A DNA stretch of 64,000 bases from Pedobacter sp. MC2016-14 (GCF_020991475.1 NZ_JAJMPA010000001.1:310001-374000); one strand, 5' to 3'. Counted from the first letter of the stretch, positions 8,560 to 17,315 are shown. Numbers and translations are program-made. The notes: generated by a model from the sequence alone, not told the origin.

Positions 8560-8665
8560 AGCACTTATATCTCTATATTCAGAAAAACAATCATATAAAT
8601 AACTAAAAATGTGCAACATACAACAACAGCAAGCATTTAAAGCAAATTAAAAACTTTATTTTAGC

Positions 8666-8694
8666 ACAAAGGCCACCAAATTGGTAGCCTTTGT
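8666..8694 (-). terminator. Terminator of the upstream lipoprotein gene
   Basis: Arms 8666-8677 and 8683-8694 pair over 12 positions with one mismatch (GGCCACC core) around a five-base loop. It lies 34 nt downstream of the 8729-10330 stop codon and resembles the 6097-6135 terminator. Confidence 0.7.
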
Positions 8695-8728
8695 AAAATA
8701 TTTTAACCAGAAATAGCTAAAAATTAGC

Positions 8729-10330
8729 CTATTTACAAGCTTCAATCAGCAAACTATTGTCGTCAGCAGATAAGGCGCCATCCCCTACCGTAGCAGAATT
8801 GTCCTGCTCCGTAATGGTACGGTTTAACACCTGCCTAACCGAATTGCCCCATATAGCTTTAAAATCATAAGCCTGTCCTTTTTTCAGCAAAGTGGTTTTA
8901 ATTAAACCATCCTCAGCAGTTCCCAAAATGTTGTAACTTGAAGCAGGGCTCCCCGCCGGTTTATAGTAAATGTCAAAATTAGGAATCAGAATGGTACCCT
9001 TACCCGGGCATTTCACATTTAGTTTCAGGGTAATGTTCTCCAGTTCAACCGGGGGTGCTGTTAGTGCAACATTTATCGTAGGTCCATCACAAGGGGAATT
9101 CAAATCACCAGAAGCCAATACCGTTGCATTCGCTCCATCCAGGATGGCATATTTTAAAGCAATATTATCAGGAAGTCCTTTTAAAACCGCCTGAAAACCA
9201 TTACTCACCACCACATCAATACTTTTTAGCAATACTCCCTCAGTACTGCTCACATTCATTTTCACCGGTCGGGTACCGTCAAGCATCCATGGGGCCGAAA
9301 CATTTACATACACATCTTTACACTCCACTGTCGGTTCCACCTCGCCCACTACAAATACCGTTAAATGATTGGTGTTAAAACTTAGGTTTAACTTTCCGCC
9401 CACAGCAGTCACTTTACCCAATTGCTCAAATTTAAACTGGCCTTTAGCTACATCATAACTATAAAGCGGGATGCTGCTCCCTGCAACTAAGGTACTCCCG
9501 TTAAAGGTTTTATAATCAGGATCCAGTTGTATGCTAACCGCAATGTCTTTGGTAAACTGTTTCACTTCTTTATTGCCCACATACATTTTGATCGAAGCAA
9601 AAGCAGCCGGCAAAAAAAACGCAGGACCCGCAGTAGCCGCAGCAGGCAACAATACGCTTGATGCATTCAAGGCGCCCCCTGGAAACATACTCAGGGTACT
9701 GGGCTCGCTGGTTTTGTAATTAAATACCTGGCTTACCAAAGAAGGTCCTTCCAATATGGAACCATCTGCACCTTTAAACTGGGTGCCTACAGGAATGCTC
9801 AGCGAAGTAATGGTAGAAACATTGGTATTCGAAGCGGTATTCATGTTAAATACAGCGGTTGTCGCATTTGCAGTCAGCGCTGCAGTAGAACTTACATAGG
9901 TAGATACAGGGGTGCTGGCGCCTATTTTCTGTAAAACCACCCTTTTCAGCTGCGTCATCTGGCCATTTACAATATTTACAGGAATGTTGGCATCCAGATA
10001 ACCTGTCGCCTTTAAAATGACATTAAAATTTACACTTCTTGTGGCGGTAGGCTCATGATCGTAATGCACACCCAGGGTTACTACGCCACTTGGGGCAAAG
10101 GGCAATTTAACACCCGAAAAGTCATAAATATTGTCCTTATCCGCACCTGTTAAGGTAACCTCGAGCGGCGGTAAGGTTTCACCTGTAGAACTCACCACCA
10201 TAATGGCGGTCTTATAATTGATCACTGAGGCATCGAATACCAACTCAATATCATCAGTAGGGTTCTTACAACTGTTAAAAAGGAATCCGGTCAGGACCAG
10301 GAAGCTCAGTACTTTTAGTAACTTTTTCAT
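8729..10330 (-). CDS. Secreted lipoprotein, paralogue of 6162-7763
   Basis: Function unknown. It is also 533 residues, with lipobox FLFNSC (Cys21) followed by KNPTDDIEL and the same order of beta-rich parts as its paralogue: an N-terminal sandwich with TLTGADKDNIYDFSG, the SLSIPVGTQF segment in the middle, and a C-terminal unit starting CKDVYVNVSAPW and ending LLIEACK. The two proteins align over their full length with many substitutions, so the duplication is not recent. This copy has no barrel gene of its own, its own terminator, and about 210 nt of upstream sequence with a weak TATTTTTG box near 10438. It may be an alternative partner of the barrel at 7789-8466. Confidence 0.85.
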   Translation of the reverse strand: MKKLLKVLSFLVLTGFLFNSCKNPTDDIELVFDASVINYKTAIMVVSSTGETLPPLEVTLTGADKDNIYDFSGVKLPFAPSGVVTLGVHYDHEPTATRSVNFNVILKATGYLDANIPVNIVNGQMTQLKRVVLQKIGASTPVSTYVSSTAALTANATTAVFNMNTASNTNVSTITSLSIPVGTQFKGADGSILEGPSLVSQVFNYKTSEPSTLSMFPGGALNASSVLLPAAATAGPAFFLPAAFASIKMYVGNKEVKQFTKDIAVSIQLDPDYKTFNGSTLVAGSSIPLYSYDVAKGQFKFEQLGKVTAVGGKLNLSFNTNHLTVFVVGEVEPTVECKDVYVNVSAPWMLDGTRPVKMNVSSTEGVLLKSIDVVVSNGFQAVLKGLPDNIALKYAILDGANATVLASGDLNSPCDGPTINVALTAPPVELENITLKLNVKCPGKGTILIPNFDIYYKPAGSPASSYNILGTAEDGLIKTTLLKKGQAYDFKAIWGNSVRQVLNRTITEQDNSATVGDGALSADDNSLLIEACK

Positions 10331-10543
10331 GTTTTTAGGGATTAGGTAAACGGAAATTTTAAATACGGATAGCAGATTACATTTTGAAAGTTATTTATAA
10401 CAATACCGTGCTAAATCCTCAACACAGAAGCTTTAAACAAAAATAAGCATTTACGGTTTATTTTCTAAGCATAGAAACACGCAATACACACAAAATGTTC
10501 AACATACGTAAACAAATTTCGTTTACCTCGCTAAAAATAGAAT

Positions 10544-11932
10544 TTAATAGGCCTTGTCGTCGCCCTTGATGACCTGGATCACGGTCATAAAAATAATCTT
10601 TACATCCAGCATCCCGGTCCAGTTTTCCAGATAATGGATGTCGTACTTTACGCGGTTTTCCATCGCATTGTCTTCCTTGGTTTCCCCGCGATAACCGTTC
10701 ACCTGTGCCCATCCGGTAATACCCGGCTTCATAAAATGGCGCACCATAAACTGACTGATGATGGCTTTATATTCTTCGGTATGGCTCAGCATATGAGGCC
10801 TTGGCCCTACCACGCTCATACTTCCCCAAAATACGTTAAAAAACTGTGGCAATTCATCCAAACTGCTCTTCCGTAAAAACCGGCCAATTGGCGTAACCCT
10901 GTCGTCATCTTTAGTCGCCTGCTTTTTATTGCTCTCATTGTTCATCCGCATACTCCGGAACTTGAGGCACCAGAATGGCTCGTCATTCCTTCCGCTCCGC
11001 AATTGCTTAAACAACACGGGGCCTCTGCTCTGATATTTAATGATAATGGCGATAATCGGATACAACCAGCTCAGGATAAATACAATGACCAGACTGCTAA
11101 ACACCAGGTCAAAAGCGCGCTTTTTAAAACGGGCGCTCATATTTTCCAGGGGTTCGTTCCTGAGCGTGATCAGTGGGAACTCCCCGCCCATATAACTAAT
11201 GGTATAAGGCGCCGCTAAACTCCCGGCAATATCAGGCACAAATTTCAAGCGCAGGCATTGCTTATCCGCTTCCTTTACCAGCGCATGTATTTTAGACATT
11301 TTTTCCGGCGCAATGGCCACATATAATTCCTGCACCCCATCGCTGGCTGCAGCCTCCATTTGCGAAATCGCTACTTCAGAAGGCACACCCGTTCGGGCAA
11401 AATAAGCAGGATCACTATCCAGAAAACCATAAAAATCAACGTTTCTTTGCTTTTTGAAATACTCACCTAAATTTACACCAGTGGCATTTTTACCCATCAC
11501 CGCAATCTTTTTAGTGGCATTAAACTTCTTCACCAGTATAAACTGCAGGGCCGTACCCAGAAAACGGTTGATCACAAAGAAAACGGTCAACAGCACATAA
11601 AACACCACCAAAAAGGTCCTTGAAAAATCAACGTTTTTATCAAACATCAGGTAGATAGAAAACAATACAAAATGCATCAGGGTACTCCGCCAGGTACCGC
11701 GGTAAATCCGCTCCAGTTTACGAGCCCCATATTCAGAATACAAACCAAAAAGCAAACCGTTAAACAGCCAGATCAGGTTACAAACCACCACATAATGCTG
11801 CAGCAATTCATAAGTAACCGTTTTACCCAGAGAATTGGTTACAAAATAGGATAAAAAGTATACCGCGTTCAACATCAAAACGTCAGTTATGGGCAAAATA
11901 TAACGTAACAGATATAAATAACGTGTTTGCAT
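10544..11932 (-). CDS. Undecaprenyl-phosphate sugar phosphotransferase, WcaJ-like
   Basis: Initiates exopolysaccharide synthesis by moving a hexose-1-phosphate (glucose or galactose in characterised WcaJ/PssY relatives) from a UDP-sugar to undecaprenyl phosphate in the inner membrane. The 462-residue protein has four or five N-terminal membrane helices, a CoA-binding-like central domain (KKIAVMGKNATG), a further membrane hairpin (DLVFSSLVIVFILSWLYPI), and the catalytic C-terminal domain with SRGPVLFKQLRSGRNDEPFW, KFRSMR, LRKSSLDELPQFFNVFWG, SVVGPRPH and KPGITGWAQVNGYRGET. I start at ATG 11932; the TTG five codons upstream is less likely. It is separated from the main EPS operon by 40 kb of this window's layout, but no other initiating enzyme is seen. 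Confidence 0.93.
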   Translation of the reverse strand: MQTRYLYLLRYILPITDVLMLNAVYFLSYFVTNSLGKTVTYELLQHYVVVCNLIWLFNGLLFGLYSEYGARKLERIYRGTWRSTLMHFVLFSIYLMFDKNVDFSRTFLVVFYVLLTVFFVINRFLGTALQFILVKKFNATKKIAVMGKNATGVNLGEYFKKQRNVDFYGFLDSDPAYFARTGVPSEVAISQMEAAASDGVQELYVAIAPEKMSKIHALVKEADKQCLRLKFVPDIAGSLAAPYTISYMGGEFPLITLRNEPLENMSARFKKRAFDLVFSSLVIVFILSWLYPIIAIIIKYQSRGPVLFKQLRSGRNDEPFWCLKFRSMRMNNESNKKQATKDDDRVTPIGRFLRKSSLDELPQFFNVFWGSMSVVGPRPHMLSHTEEYKAIISQFMVRHFMKPGITGWAQVNGYRGETKEDNAMENRVKYDIHYLENWTGMLDVKIIFMTVIQVIKGDDKAY

Positions 11933-12192
11933 AATGTTAATTTTCAATCCCCGGACAAATGCCCGGATTTACCTATTTATTTAAGCAGCTAATTTAAGTA
12001 ATTTATCTGCTACCATTCATAAAAAGCGTAAATAATTATAAGAAGCCAAGCGTTTAAAGCCCGAATCCATAACATAGCTTAAAAGCCCGCCCGTTTTCTA
12101 ACTCATATTCTAAACGCCTCTAAAAATTATTGCCAATAATCTCAATTTCCTGTGCCATTCTCTAGCGAACAGACCTCTCGTTGCCAGGCTCG

Positions 12193-12224
12193 CTCGAGAT
12201 GACGCCCACTACTGTCATCTCGAG
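12193..12224. repeat. Perfect inverted repeat overlapping a stop codon
   Basis: Arms CTCGAGATGAC (12193-12203) and GTCATCTCGAG (12214-12224) are perfectly complementary with a 10-nt loop. The right arm supplies the last codons and the stop of the sugar dehydrogenase gene. Sequence to the left (from about 12173) resembles the direct repeats at 52165 and 53575, sharing GCTCGCTCGAGATGAC. It may also act as a terminator. The remaining gap 11933-12192 shows nothing else. Confidence 0.7.
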
Positions 12225-13708
12225 ACCGTAGTTGCTCCTTTATACCTCAACTCCAGAATGCAGCCTTTGCAATGCTTCCCTTCCATAAAATATTTGGAAG
12301 GCTCAGAAGTCACAGCAATGCTATCCAGTGCCAGATACAATTTCAGTCCATCGTTGGAGACCGCCAGGTCTCTGTAACGGGCATCAGATTTGGCATACTC
12401 ACTGAATTTTCCATCCAGCAGCTCCCCCTTGTCATCCAGTTTTAACCGCAGTAACCGTCCACCTTTCAACGTGGTCATCAATATGGAATTTTTCCAGCCC
12501 GGTATCGCATCAGCTGTATACACCTCCAGGCTCGATGGTGCATAGGCCTTCCAGCTCGCCCGCTGCTCAGAAATCCCTTCCTGCACACGTTTCCCTAAAC
12601 GTATATGCGCACAAAGTCCCGCCAGTTCAGCAGGGTGCCCCAGCGGAAAGCTTTTTAAGGGATCCCGGTAGTTTTCACCCAATGCTATGGCATTGCTGCG
12701 CTCATCCTTAATCAATGGCAAACTGCTCCAGCCATAGGTTTTATTGTTTGAGAAAAATGCTTTCATCCCGTTATAGTTACCATCGGCATACCCAACAATC
12801 AGGGGATGTCCATAATTACAACCCTTTTCAATGACATTGAGTTCATCATCAGAATAAGGGCCATGCTCGCAAGCATAAATCCTGGTTTTACCAGCTATGT
12901 TTAAGGCGGCAAGCCCCTGTGCATTCCGGTGCCCCATGGTCCATACCGCATTTTTTCTCCTCCCGTTAAAAGGATTGTCATCCGGGATCCACTGGTCGCT
13001 GCCCTGCAAATGCGGATCAGCTTCCAGGTTAAATCTTAAAATTTTACCTTCATAACTTTCCATGCGCTGTGCCTTATTAGGCCGTTGCGCATTGGCAAAT
13101 TGCCCTGCCCCCATATCACCAACACTACAAAACAAATAAGGCTTTCCCTTACAATCCGCAATCAATAGCCGCCCCCCGGTATGGTCATTACTCGAAGGAA
13201 TGGTATCGCAAAGCACTACCGGATCAATCAATTTCCGGTCCTGCCGATCGTAAACATAGCGCACAATCCGCGACAAAAATTTAAATCCCTGACCAGCAGA
13301 TTTGCCATTGCCCTTCGCTTCAGCGCCCTCAAATTTATGTATGTAATGCAGGTACACATAAGGTTTACCCTTAAGGAGCAGGGGATGAAGCGCCATGCCC
13401 ATCAATCCCCCCTGCGGCCAGGGCTTTCCCCCATCCTGTTCATCATCAATCTTATCATACCTCGGAAAATTTCTTTCCCTGCTCAAATCTGCCAATACTT
13501 CCTTCCGCCCGGTTACAGGATCAATCCGCAGCACTTCATAAGACCTCGATGCGGTGAGCCACAAATAATGGTCCGGCCCATAGCTCAGCTCCCATGGATT
13601 ACTCAAATGATCTGCCAGCACCCGCACATCAAAGTCCTTAAAAACAAAAACTTCCTCTTGTCTGGCCTGGCAGGACCATAACAATATGCACCACAAAACT
13701 TTTTTCAC
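12215..13708 (-). CDS. PQQ-type sugar dehydrogenase (soluble GDH/sorbosone fold), lipoprotein
   Basis: Six-bladed beta-propeller of the soluble glucose/sorbosone dehydrogenase type, predicted to oxidise sugars in the periplasm with PQQ or a similar cofactor. Family features seen: NPWELSYGPDHYLWLTAS, GGLMGMALHP, NDHTGGRLLI, YEGKILRFNLEAD, the loop GHRNAQGLA, and CEHGPYSDDELNVIEKGCNY followed by GHP. I choose GTG 13708, giving MKKVLWCILLWSCQA: a short signal with lipobox LWSC (Cys13), hence a lipoprotein of 497 residues. The upstream TTG (13738) would place ten odd residues before the signal. The stop codon lies inside a repeat arm, so the last codons may be repeat-derived. No PQQ biosynthesis genes are present; the adjacent PqqD-like gene is unlikely to serve PQQ. 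Confidence 0.85.
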   Translation of the reverse strand: MKKVLWCILLWSCQARQEEVFVFKDFDVRVLADHLSNPWELSYGPDHYLWLTASRSYEVLRIDPVTGRKEVLADLSRERNFPRYDKIDDEQDGGKPWPQGGLMGMALHPLLLKGKPYVYLHYIHKFEGAEAKGNGKSAGQGFKFLSRIVRYVYDRQDRKLIDPVVLCDTIPSSNDHTGGRLLIADCKGKPYLFCSVGDMGAGQFANAQRPNKAQRMESYEGKILRFNLEADPHLQGSDQWIPDDNPFNGRRKNAVWTMGHRNAQGLAALNIAGKTRIYACEHGPYSDDELNVIEKGCNYGHPLIVGYADGNYNGMKAFFSNNKTYGWSSLPLIKDERSNAIALGENYRDPLKSFPLGHPAELAGLCAHIRLGKRVQEGISEQRASWKAYAPSSLEVYTADAIPGWKNSILMTTLKGGRLLRLKLDDKGELLDGKFSEYAKSDARYRDLAVSNDGLKLYLALDSIAVTSEPSKYFMEGKHCKGCILELRYKGATTVSR

Positions 13709-13762
13709 ATACAAGCCAATTGAACCGCAATATACCAAAAACGGCAGGTTAAAAAATTTTAC

Positions 13763-13778
13763 TACTTTTGCAAAACTA
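13763..13778. promoter_or_regulatory. Back-to-back -7 boxes of a divergent promoter
   Basis: TACTTTTG (13763-13770, plus strand) abuts CAAAACTA (13771-13778), which reads TAGTTTTG on the minus strand. Both match TAnnTTTG. The plus box would start transcription near 13777, 13 nt before the PqqD-like gene. The minus box would start near 13764, about 55 nt before the GTG of the sugar dehydrogenase. The 16-bp block is nearly palindromic, so the two polymerases would compete. -33 elements are not clear. Confidence 0.5.
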
Positions 13779-13789
13779 AGCGAAATACA

Positions 13790-14194
13790 ATGTATATTCT
13801 GAATCCCCGACTTGCAGCCGATATTTTTGACAATGAATACGTGATTGCCAATTTAGACAATGGCTTGTATTATAGCGTACAAGGTGCTGCCGTTTCTTTA
13901 CTTCAGGCTTTGCCCTTTCTTCAACCTCAACAGGCCATCAGTGCGCTTGCACAACTTCATAGCCATCCCAATACCGCTACGGAAGAACTTACACAAGTTT
14001 GGGCACAATTGCTTAACGATGAAATTGTAAAAGAAGCGCAGGAAAATGCCTTTCCTTTAAATGAAACCTGGCAAGCCGCAAGCGAATACACCAGCCCAAA
14101 ATTTAACCGTTATGCCGATATGCAGGACCTGCTGATGCTGGATCCTATCCATGATGTGGATGAAGAAGGCTGGGCAGTAAAGCCAGATCAGTAA
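13790..14194 (+). CDS. PqqD-like RRE protein with leader/core-like acidic tail
   Basis: Residues 1-85 match the PqqD-type peptide-recognition fold: strand-turn-strand VIANLDNGLYYSVQGAAVSL, then helices with LLQAL and AQLLNDEIV. In RiPP pathways such domains bind a leader peptide and hand it to a modifying enzyme. Residues 95-134 form a separate tail with a YxxP motif (Tyr100-Pro103) followed by DMQDLLMLDPIHDVDEEGW (110-128). YxxP is also the key motif of lasso-peptide leaders, so the tail could be an in-cis ligand or substrate; this is inference. The gene heads a six-gene operon with a 7-nt gap to the HPr-kinase-like gene. No radical SAM enzyme, PqqC or PqqE is nearby, so PQQ synthesis is unlikely. 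It may belong to the group annotated as HPr-rel-A-system PqqD proteins. Confidence 0.8.
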   Translation: MYILNPRLAADIFDNEYVIANLDNGLYYSVQGAAVSLLQALPFLQPQQAISALAQLHSHPNTATEELTQVWAQLLNDEIVKEAQENAFPLNETWQAASEYTSPKFNRYADMQDLLMLDPIHDVDEEGWAVKPDQ

Positions 14195-14201
14195 ATCACT
14201 T

Positions 14202-15227
14202 ATGGATGCCGCTCAATATTTTCAGCAAGCGCTCTCTTTATTTTCTGACTTACCCACCTACCATACCGATCAACTGCTACTGGCAGGACGAAGGGTACAT
14301 TTAAATACGCCCTCTCCGGTATTACAAAAAACACTCCTCTTCTCGCTGGCTCACCTGCTCGTTCCTGCAACACATACCGCAGCAGCACTGACCATCTGGT
14401 ATGCAGAAGAGAAAGACCTGCCGGCTAAATTAAAGGCACCACCCTGGACATTCAATAACCAGGGCTATACCACGGCAATAGACCAGGAAGATTACCAGAT
14501 TTTCTTCCTCCCCTGGCAAAAGCAATTATTTCTCTATTCCAGGGCGCTCAAAACGGGCATCTACTGGACCAGATCGGCCGAAAACCTGCCCTGGTGGGAA
14601 GCTACATTTTCTTTCCGCACTTTATTTCATCTCTGGACACGTGACCTGCCCGCGCAACTGGTGCATGCCGGCGCCATCGCAAAAGATGAGCATACCGCTG
14701 TACTCATCACGGGACCAAGTGGCTCCGGCAAATCAACCTCCTGCCTCAATTTGGTGCGTGCAGGTTATCAATACCTCGGCGACGATTATGTGTGGGTAGA
14801 ACTGGAAGCAACACCAGTGGTACATGCACTCTATCAGACCGCCAAAGTGGAGGCCGACAATCTTCTGGCGCGCTTTAGCGACTGGACAACGGCCATCCAC
14901 AATCCGCAGGACTACAAAAGCCAGAAAGCCATATTTAACATGCGGGAGCTTGCCCCAGCTTCCTGGCTCAACAAAGCAAGCTTAAAAGCCATTCTGCTTC
15001 CCCGGGTCGCACAACAGGAAAACTCCGTTTTTCAGCCTGCTTCATCAGCGGGTTCATTAATGGGTATGGCACCCACAACCCTGCACCACTTGCCGCACCA
15101 CCGTCAAATCGCCTTTCAAAAGTTCAGCAGGCTGTCTCATGCACTGCCAGCCTACCAATGGCAACTCGGTACAGCAACACAACAGTTTTATACTTCATTC
15201 CAGCAGTTTACAGATGAATTGTCCTGA
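14202..15227 (+). CDS. HPr-kinase-related P-loop protein
   Basis: Predicted kinase related to the C-terminal domain of HprK. The 341-residue protein has about 150 residues of unassigned N-terminal sequence, then VHAGAIA (about 154-160), the Walker A loop GPSGSGKST (171-179), and YLGDDYVWVE (191-200), which matches the HprK segment after the P-loop. In paeninodin-type lasso peptide clusters a related kinase phosphorylates the peptide's C-terminal serine; in others of this type the substrate is unknown. No HPr protein or PTS gene is in the window, so carbon-catabolite control is unlikely. It overlaps the next gene by 14 nt. The obvious partner is the PqqD-like protein upstream or a small molecule handled by the operon. 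Confidence 0.8.
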   Translation: MDAAQYFQQALSLFSDLPTYHTDQLLLAGRRVHLNTPSPVLQKTLLFSLAHLLVPATHTAAALTIWYAEEKDLPAKLKAPPWTFNNQGYTTAIDQEDYQIFFLPWQKQLFLYSRALKTGIYWTRSAENLPWWEATFSFRTLFHLWTRDLPAQLVHAGAIAKDEHTAVLITGPSGSGKSTSCLNLVRAGYQYLGDDYVWVELEATPVVHALYQTAKVEADNLLARFSDWTTAIHNPQDYKSQKAIFNMRELAPASWLNKASLKAILLPRVAQQENSVFQPASSAGSLMGMAPTTLHHLPHHRQIAFQKFSRLSHALPAYQWQLGTATQQFYTSFQQFTDELS

Positions 15228-16635
15228 AATCAGCGTCATTATACCCAGCCATAACAATGGCACCGAACTGGAAAGGGCCATTCAAAGCATTCTACAGCAG
15301 GATGCACTGATAAATAAATCCTGCAGGCTCTCTATTGTGCTTGTAAACGATGCTTCCGAAAGCAGCTTCCTGCCCGCACTGGAGGCCTTAAAGCTAAAAT
15401 ATCCGGAACTCCAACTGCTGCATACCCCCAAACAATCCGGTCCCGCAGCGGCAAGGAACCTTGGACTTAAATCAGCAAAGGGCCAATTCATCAGTTTTCT
15501 GGATGCAGATGACGAATGGCCACTCAACAGAATCAGTCTGCTGCTGCCCTACTTTCAAGATCCCAACCTTAGTCTGGTAGGCGGAAAAGTAAAATACATC
15601 GTTGCGGAAGGTGCCATCGCACCTGAGATTCGGTACGAAGACCAGGCAGAACAACGGATCACCCATGTCCACCTTGGGGCACTGCTACTCCGCAAAAGCA
15701 TCTTTGATACGGGCTTTTACTTTGATGAAAAGCTCACTTACAGTGAAGATGTAGACTGGTGGCTCCGCCTGCGCGAAAGCCATACCGGCATCCTCATTAC
15801 CGAATATACCACGCTTTTGTACCATGTCCACGGTAACAACATGTCCGTCCACAAAAGCATCCAGGATTTACAGATGCTAAAAGTATTGCATCAGTCGCTA
15901 CAAAGGAGAAGAAAGGCGGGAAAGGACGAAGCGCTCCCTCAAATCAAAGATTTCCGGAGTATACAGCCAGATCCCCTTATCAGCATCATCATTCCACTAT
16001 ACAATGGAAAACTACTGCTGCAGCAAGCGTTGAAAAGCGTCCTCCAACAAAGCTACCAGCATTGGGAGCTCATTATTGTAGACGATGGTTCTACCGACGG
16101 GGGAGCGGATTGGCTTACCGAAAATTATCCGCAGGCCATACTCATCCGGCAAAAAAACAAAGGCGTCGCCGCAGCAAGAAACACCGGCATTAAAGCTGCC
16201 AACGGCGCATTGATCGCTTTCCTGGATCAGGACGATGAATGGACGCCAGACAAACTGGAAAAACAATGGCTGCTCCTCAAACAAAACCCCTATTGCAGCT
16301 TCGTGACCTGCAACCAGCTCTTTAAATGTGCAGATAACACCACACTGCCGGCCTTTTTCAAAACCGCTTTGCTCCAGGCACACCGTTCTTTTGTGCCCAG
16401 TGCCATCCTTATCCGCAAACATGCCTTGCTCAGCCTCGGTGGCTTTGACGAAAACATGGAAAACAGCAACGACATGGATTTGGTACGGCGTTTGCGCAAT
16501 TCTGGCTTTGCTGAACTGAATGCCGGGGAGACCTTATTGTATAAGTGGTACCACGCCAACAATGCCAGCTATCAGAAAGATAAAATCATTAAAGAAATGC
16601 TAATCCTGCTGCAAAAACAAATTAAAGGTCAATGA
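15214..16635 (+). CDS. Two-domain family 2 glycosyltransferase
   Basis: Contains two GT2-type GT-A domains in tandem. The first (residues about 4-220) has ISVIIPSHNNGTELERAIQS, AARNLGLKSAKG and the metal-binding FLDADDEW. The second (about 250-470) has ISIIIPLYNGKLLLQQALKS, IIVDDGSTDGG, AARNTGIKAANG and FLDQDDEW; the Asp-x-Asp-like site of the second reads DQDD. I start at ATG 15214, since the GT2 fold begins within five residues; this overlaps the HprK-like gene by 14 nt. The stop overlaps the next start (ATGA). Both domains look intact, so it could add two sugars in sequence. Acceptor and donor cannot be read from sequence. Confidence 0.88.
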   Translation: MNCPEISVIIPSHNNGTELERAIQSILQQDALINKSCRLSIVLVNDASESSFLPALEALKLKYPELQLLHTPKQSGPAAARNLGLKSAKGQFISFLDADDEWPLNRISLLLPYFQDPNLSLVGGKVKYIVAEGAIAPEIRYEDQAEQRITHVHLGALLLRKSIFDTGFYFDEKLTYSEDVDWWLRLRESHTGILITEYTTLLYHVHGNNMSVHKSIQDLQMLKVLHQSLQRRRKAGKDEALPQIKDFRSIQPDPLISIIIPLYNGKLLLQQALKSVLQQSYQHWELIIVDDGSTDGGADWLTENYPQAILIRQKNKGVAAARNTGIKAANGALIAFLDQDDEWTPDKLEKQWLLLKQNPYCSFVTCNQLFKCADNTTLPAFFKTALLQAHRSFVPSAILIRKHALLSLGGFDENMENSNDMDLVRRLRNSGFAELNAGETLLYKWYHANNASYQKDKIIKEMLILLQKQIKGQ

Positions 16636-17315
16636 GTGTTGCTCAAATAGATGTCATCATAGCGGTATACAATGGTGCCCAATTTATTTCTGAAGCCATC
16701 CATACCATACAAGCACAAACCTGGAAAGACCTCCGCATTATCGTAGCCGATGACGGCTCAGCAGATGAAACCGTACAAATGGTGAAGGAAATGTGCGCTA
16801 CCGACGATCGAATTATGGTACTGGAGCGCCCGCATACAGGTGTAGCCAAAACCTTGAACGCAGCGTTGGCATCGAGTAGTGCACCATATATTGCTATACT
16901 TGATGCTGATGACCTCTGGGCGCCCGAAAAATTGGAAAAGCAATTGCAAAGCCTGCAAAATACCGGTTTAAGTGCCTGCTTCTGCATGATCAGGGAGTTT
17001 GAGACTTTTAACCCTGCTGCCGGCACACCTGCACACCAGGCCAGACCTCAGCTATTTAAAGGCTATGCCAAAACTGCTTTCCTGGCTAAAAGGGAAGTCT
17101 TTGATACCTTTGGCGACTTTGATGAAAACCTGCCCACCGGCGATTTTGTAGAATGGTATAGCAGACTCCTTAGGGCAAATGAACCTGTTGTGATGCTTGA
17201 TGAAGTATTGGCCTACCGCCGCATCCACCACCACAATACCACCAGCAACACCAACAAAAATGATTACCTGCAAATATTGAAAGCCCACCTGGATGAAAAA
17301 AGAAGAGCAAGATAA
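16632..17315 (+). CDS. Family 2 glycosyltransferase
   Basis: Short GT2 enzyme of 227 residues: IDVIIAVYNGAQFISEAIHT at the start, IIVADDGSADETV, and the metal site ILDADDLWAPEKLEKQL. The C-terminal part has FDENLPTGDFVEWYSRL and the YRRIH segment seen in many GT2 enzymes of polysaccharide loci. It starts inside the stop of the previous gene (ATGA, 4 nt) and overlaps the ABC transporter by 23 nt, so translation is probably coupled. The final residues LDEKRRAR are probably shaped by that overlap. Confidence 0.87.
   Translation: MSVAQIDVIIAVYNGAQFISEAIHTIQAQTWKDLRIIVADDGSADETVQMVKEMCATDDRIMVLERPHTGVAKTLNAALASSSAPYIAILDADDLWAPEKLEKQLQSLQNTGLSACFCMIREFETFNPAAGTPAHQARPQLFKGYAKTAFLAKREVFDTFGDFDENLPTGDFVEWYSRLLRANEPVVMLDEVLAYRRIHHHNTTSNTNKNDYLQILKAHLDEKRRAR

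Noticed and set aside
12215..14194. PQQ biosynthesis cluster, suggested by a PQQ-type dehydrogenase next to a PqqD-like protein
   Set aside because: No pqqA, B, C or E is present, the PqqD-like gene heads a different operon, and its tail is unlike PqqD. The neighbourhood points to peptide or glycan work instead.
14202..15227. True HPr(Ser) kinase/phosphorylase
   Set aside because: The N-terminal half does not match HprK, and no HPr, CcpA or PTS gene is near; only the kinase core is related.
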